Source of the DNA: Cellvibrionaceae bacterium 1162T.S.0a.05
GTDB lineage: Bacteria > Pseudomonadota > Gammaproteobacteria > Pseudomonadales > Cellvibrionaceae
Direction of reading: 5' to 3'
Assembly: GCA_000964245.1 (NCBI GenBank)
Contig: LANB01000001.1
Span: 3,289,501 to 3,353,500, forward strand
DNA length: 64,000 nt
The notes under the pieces were generated by a model. That model worked only from the letters and a program-made list of their open reading frames with translations, was not told the origin of the DNA and did not search any database. Each line of letters starts with the position of its first letter. Position 1 is the first letter of the stretch. A program made the position numbers and the translations under genes. This document shows, piece after piece, positions 63,663 to 64,000 of this stretch.

Positions 63663-63753
63663 GTTCAACCTGTCGGGTTCAACCCTTCAGGTTCAACCTT
63701 TCGGGTTCAACCAATCAGGTTCAACCGATCAAGTTTAACTATTTGGGTTCAGC
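63663..63753. repeat. 14-bp period tandem repeat in the divergent gap
   Basis: GTTCAAC-type motifs start at 63663, 63677, 63691, 63705, 63719, 63733 and 63747, exactly 14 bp apart, with variable bases between. Located between the YciB-like gene and the PHP gene. Confidence 0.92.
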
Positions 63754-63845
63754 TATGGCTTCAACTTATGGTTAAACTGAAGGGCTCAATCATTCCACGC
63801 AATTTCGCCGGAATAAGTTTACATTTGGCAGGTTAGTACCTATCC

Positions 63846-64000
63846 ATGCTTTACGATCTTCATAGCCACAGTTCCGCGTCAGACGGTATTTTAAGCCCTG
63901 CGGCGCTCGTGTCGAGGGCTTCGGCCAATAATGTTTCAGTATTAGCGCTTACCGACCACGATACCGTGGCAGGTATCCATGAGGCGCGAGCCCAGGCCGA
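63846..64000 (+). CDS. PHP-domain phosphoesterase (3' truncated by window edge)
   Basis: First 51 residues: MLYDLHSHSSASDGILSPAA with the HSHSSASDG metal motif and LALTDHDTVAGI, both PHP hallmarks. Matches the start of RNase AM/TrpH-type 3',5'-nucleoside bisphosphate phosphatase, commonly next to yciB/yciI. The rest is outside the window. Confidence 0.88.
   Translation, partial: MLYDLHSHSSASDGILSPAALVSRASANNVSVLALTDHDTVAGIHEARAQA

Noticed and set aside
63663-63753. CRISPR array
   Set aside because: Period of 14 bp is far too short for repeat plus spacer.

Overview
The window looks like chromosome of a polysaccharide-degrading marine or soil gammaproteobacterium of the Cellvibrionaceae (Cellvibrio or a close relative). 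The evidence is a secreted GH5 enzyme carrying CBM10 and CBM2 modules joined by long poly-serine linkers, a GH51 arabinofuranosidase, and a housekeeping gene order (asd-fimV-truA-trpF ... accD-folC-dedD ... cvpA-purF-metZ) like that of Pseudomonas and relatives. This assignment is inferred from gene content; no rRNA or tRNA gene was recognised in the window.

Layout. 1-16.8 kb: core metabolism on the + strand (asd, fimV, truA, trpF, trpB, trpA, accD, folC, dedD-like, cvpA, purF, metZ), interrupted by one opposite-strand response regulator with a TPR-like tail. 16.8-22.6 kb: a VanZ-like protein, a repeat-rich gap with three fold-back elements, then the moxR / DUF58 / transglutaminase trio. 22.7-28.1 kb: ammonium transporter, multimodular GH5 (probably beta-mannanase), and an S33-type hydrolase with a small exported protein. 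28.4-35.2 kb: divergent L-rhamnose catabolic locus (isomerase and aldolase-dehydrogenase on one side, NCS1-type permease and FGGY kinase on the other). 35.2-42.1 kb: GH51, a PEP-CTERM protein, a holin/DUF5675 pair, an unclassified exported TIM-barrel-like protein, an SGNH esterase lipoprotein and a TMEM175-like channel.

42.4-50.3 kb is an integron-type gene-cassette array. Small, mostly unknown genes, nearly all on the - strand, are each followed by an attC-like recombination site, and several gene stop codons lie inside the attC core. No integrase gene is visible, so within this window it behaves as a CALIN (attC cluster lacking an integrase). One cassette is inverted and bracketed by terminators.

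50.9-57.9 kb is a six-gene - strand unit: Tat-exported TIM-barrel protein, GMC flavoenzyme with a Cys motif, Tat lipoprotein small subunit, Gfo/Idh/MocA dehydrogenase, second TIM-barrel isomerase, MFS permease. It reads like a periplasmic sugar-oxidation pathway, possibly via 3-keto sugars. 58.3-64 kb: rlmA, a TrmH-family methyltransferase, a pdxJ-like gene, cyclophilin, SH3 protein, YciI, a septation-protein-like membrane protein and the start of a PHP phosphoesterase.

Most striking unexplained structure: a family of about 115-nt fold-back elements (one at 10.87 kb, three at 17.8-18.45 kb). They share a fixed architecture (32-nt arm, inner hairpin, conserved 18-23-nt segment, returning arm). 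Arm and hairpin sequences differ between copies, yet complementarity is kept within each copy.
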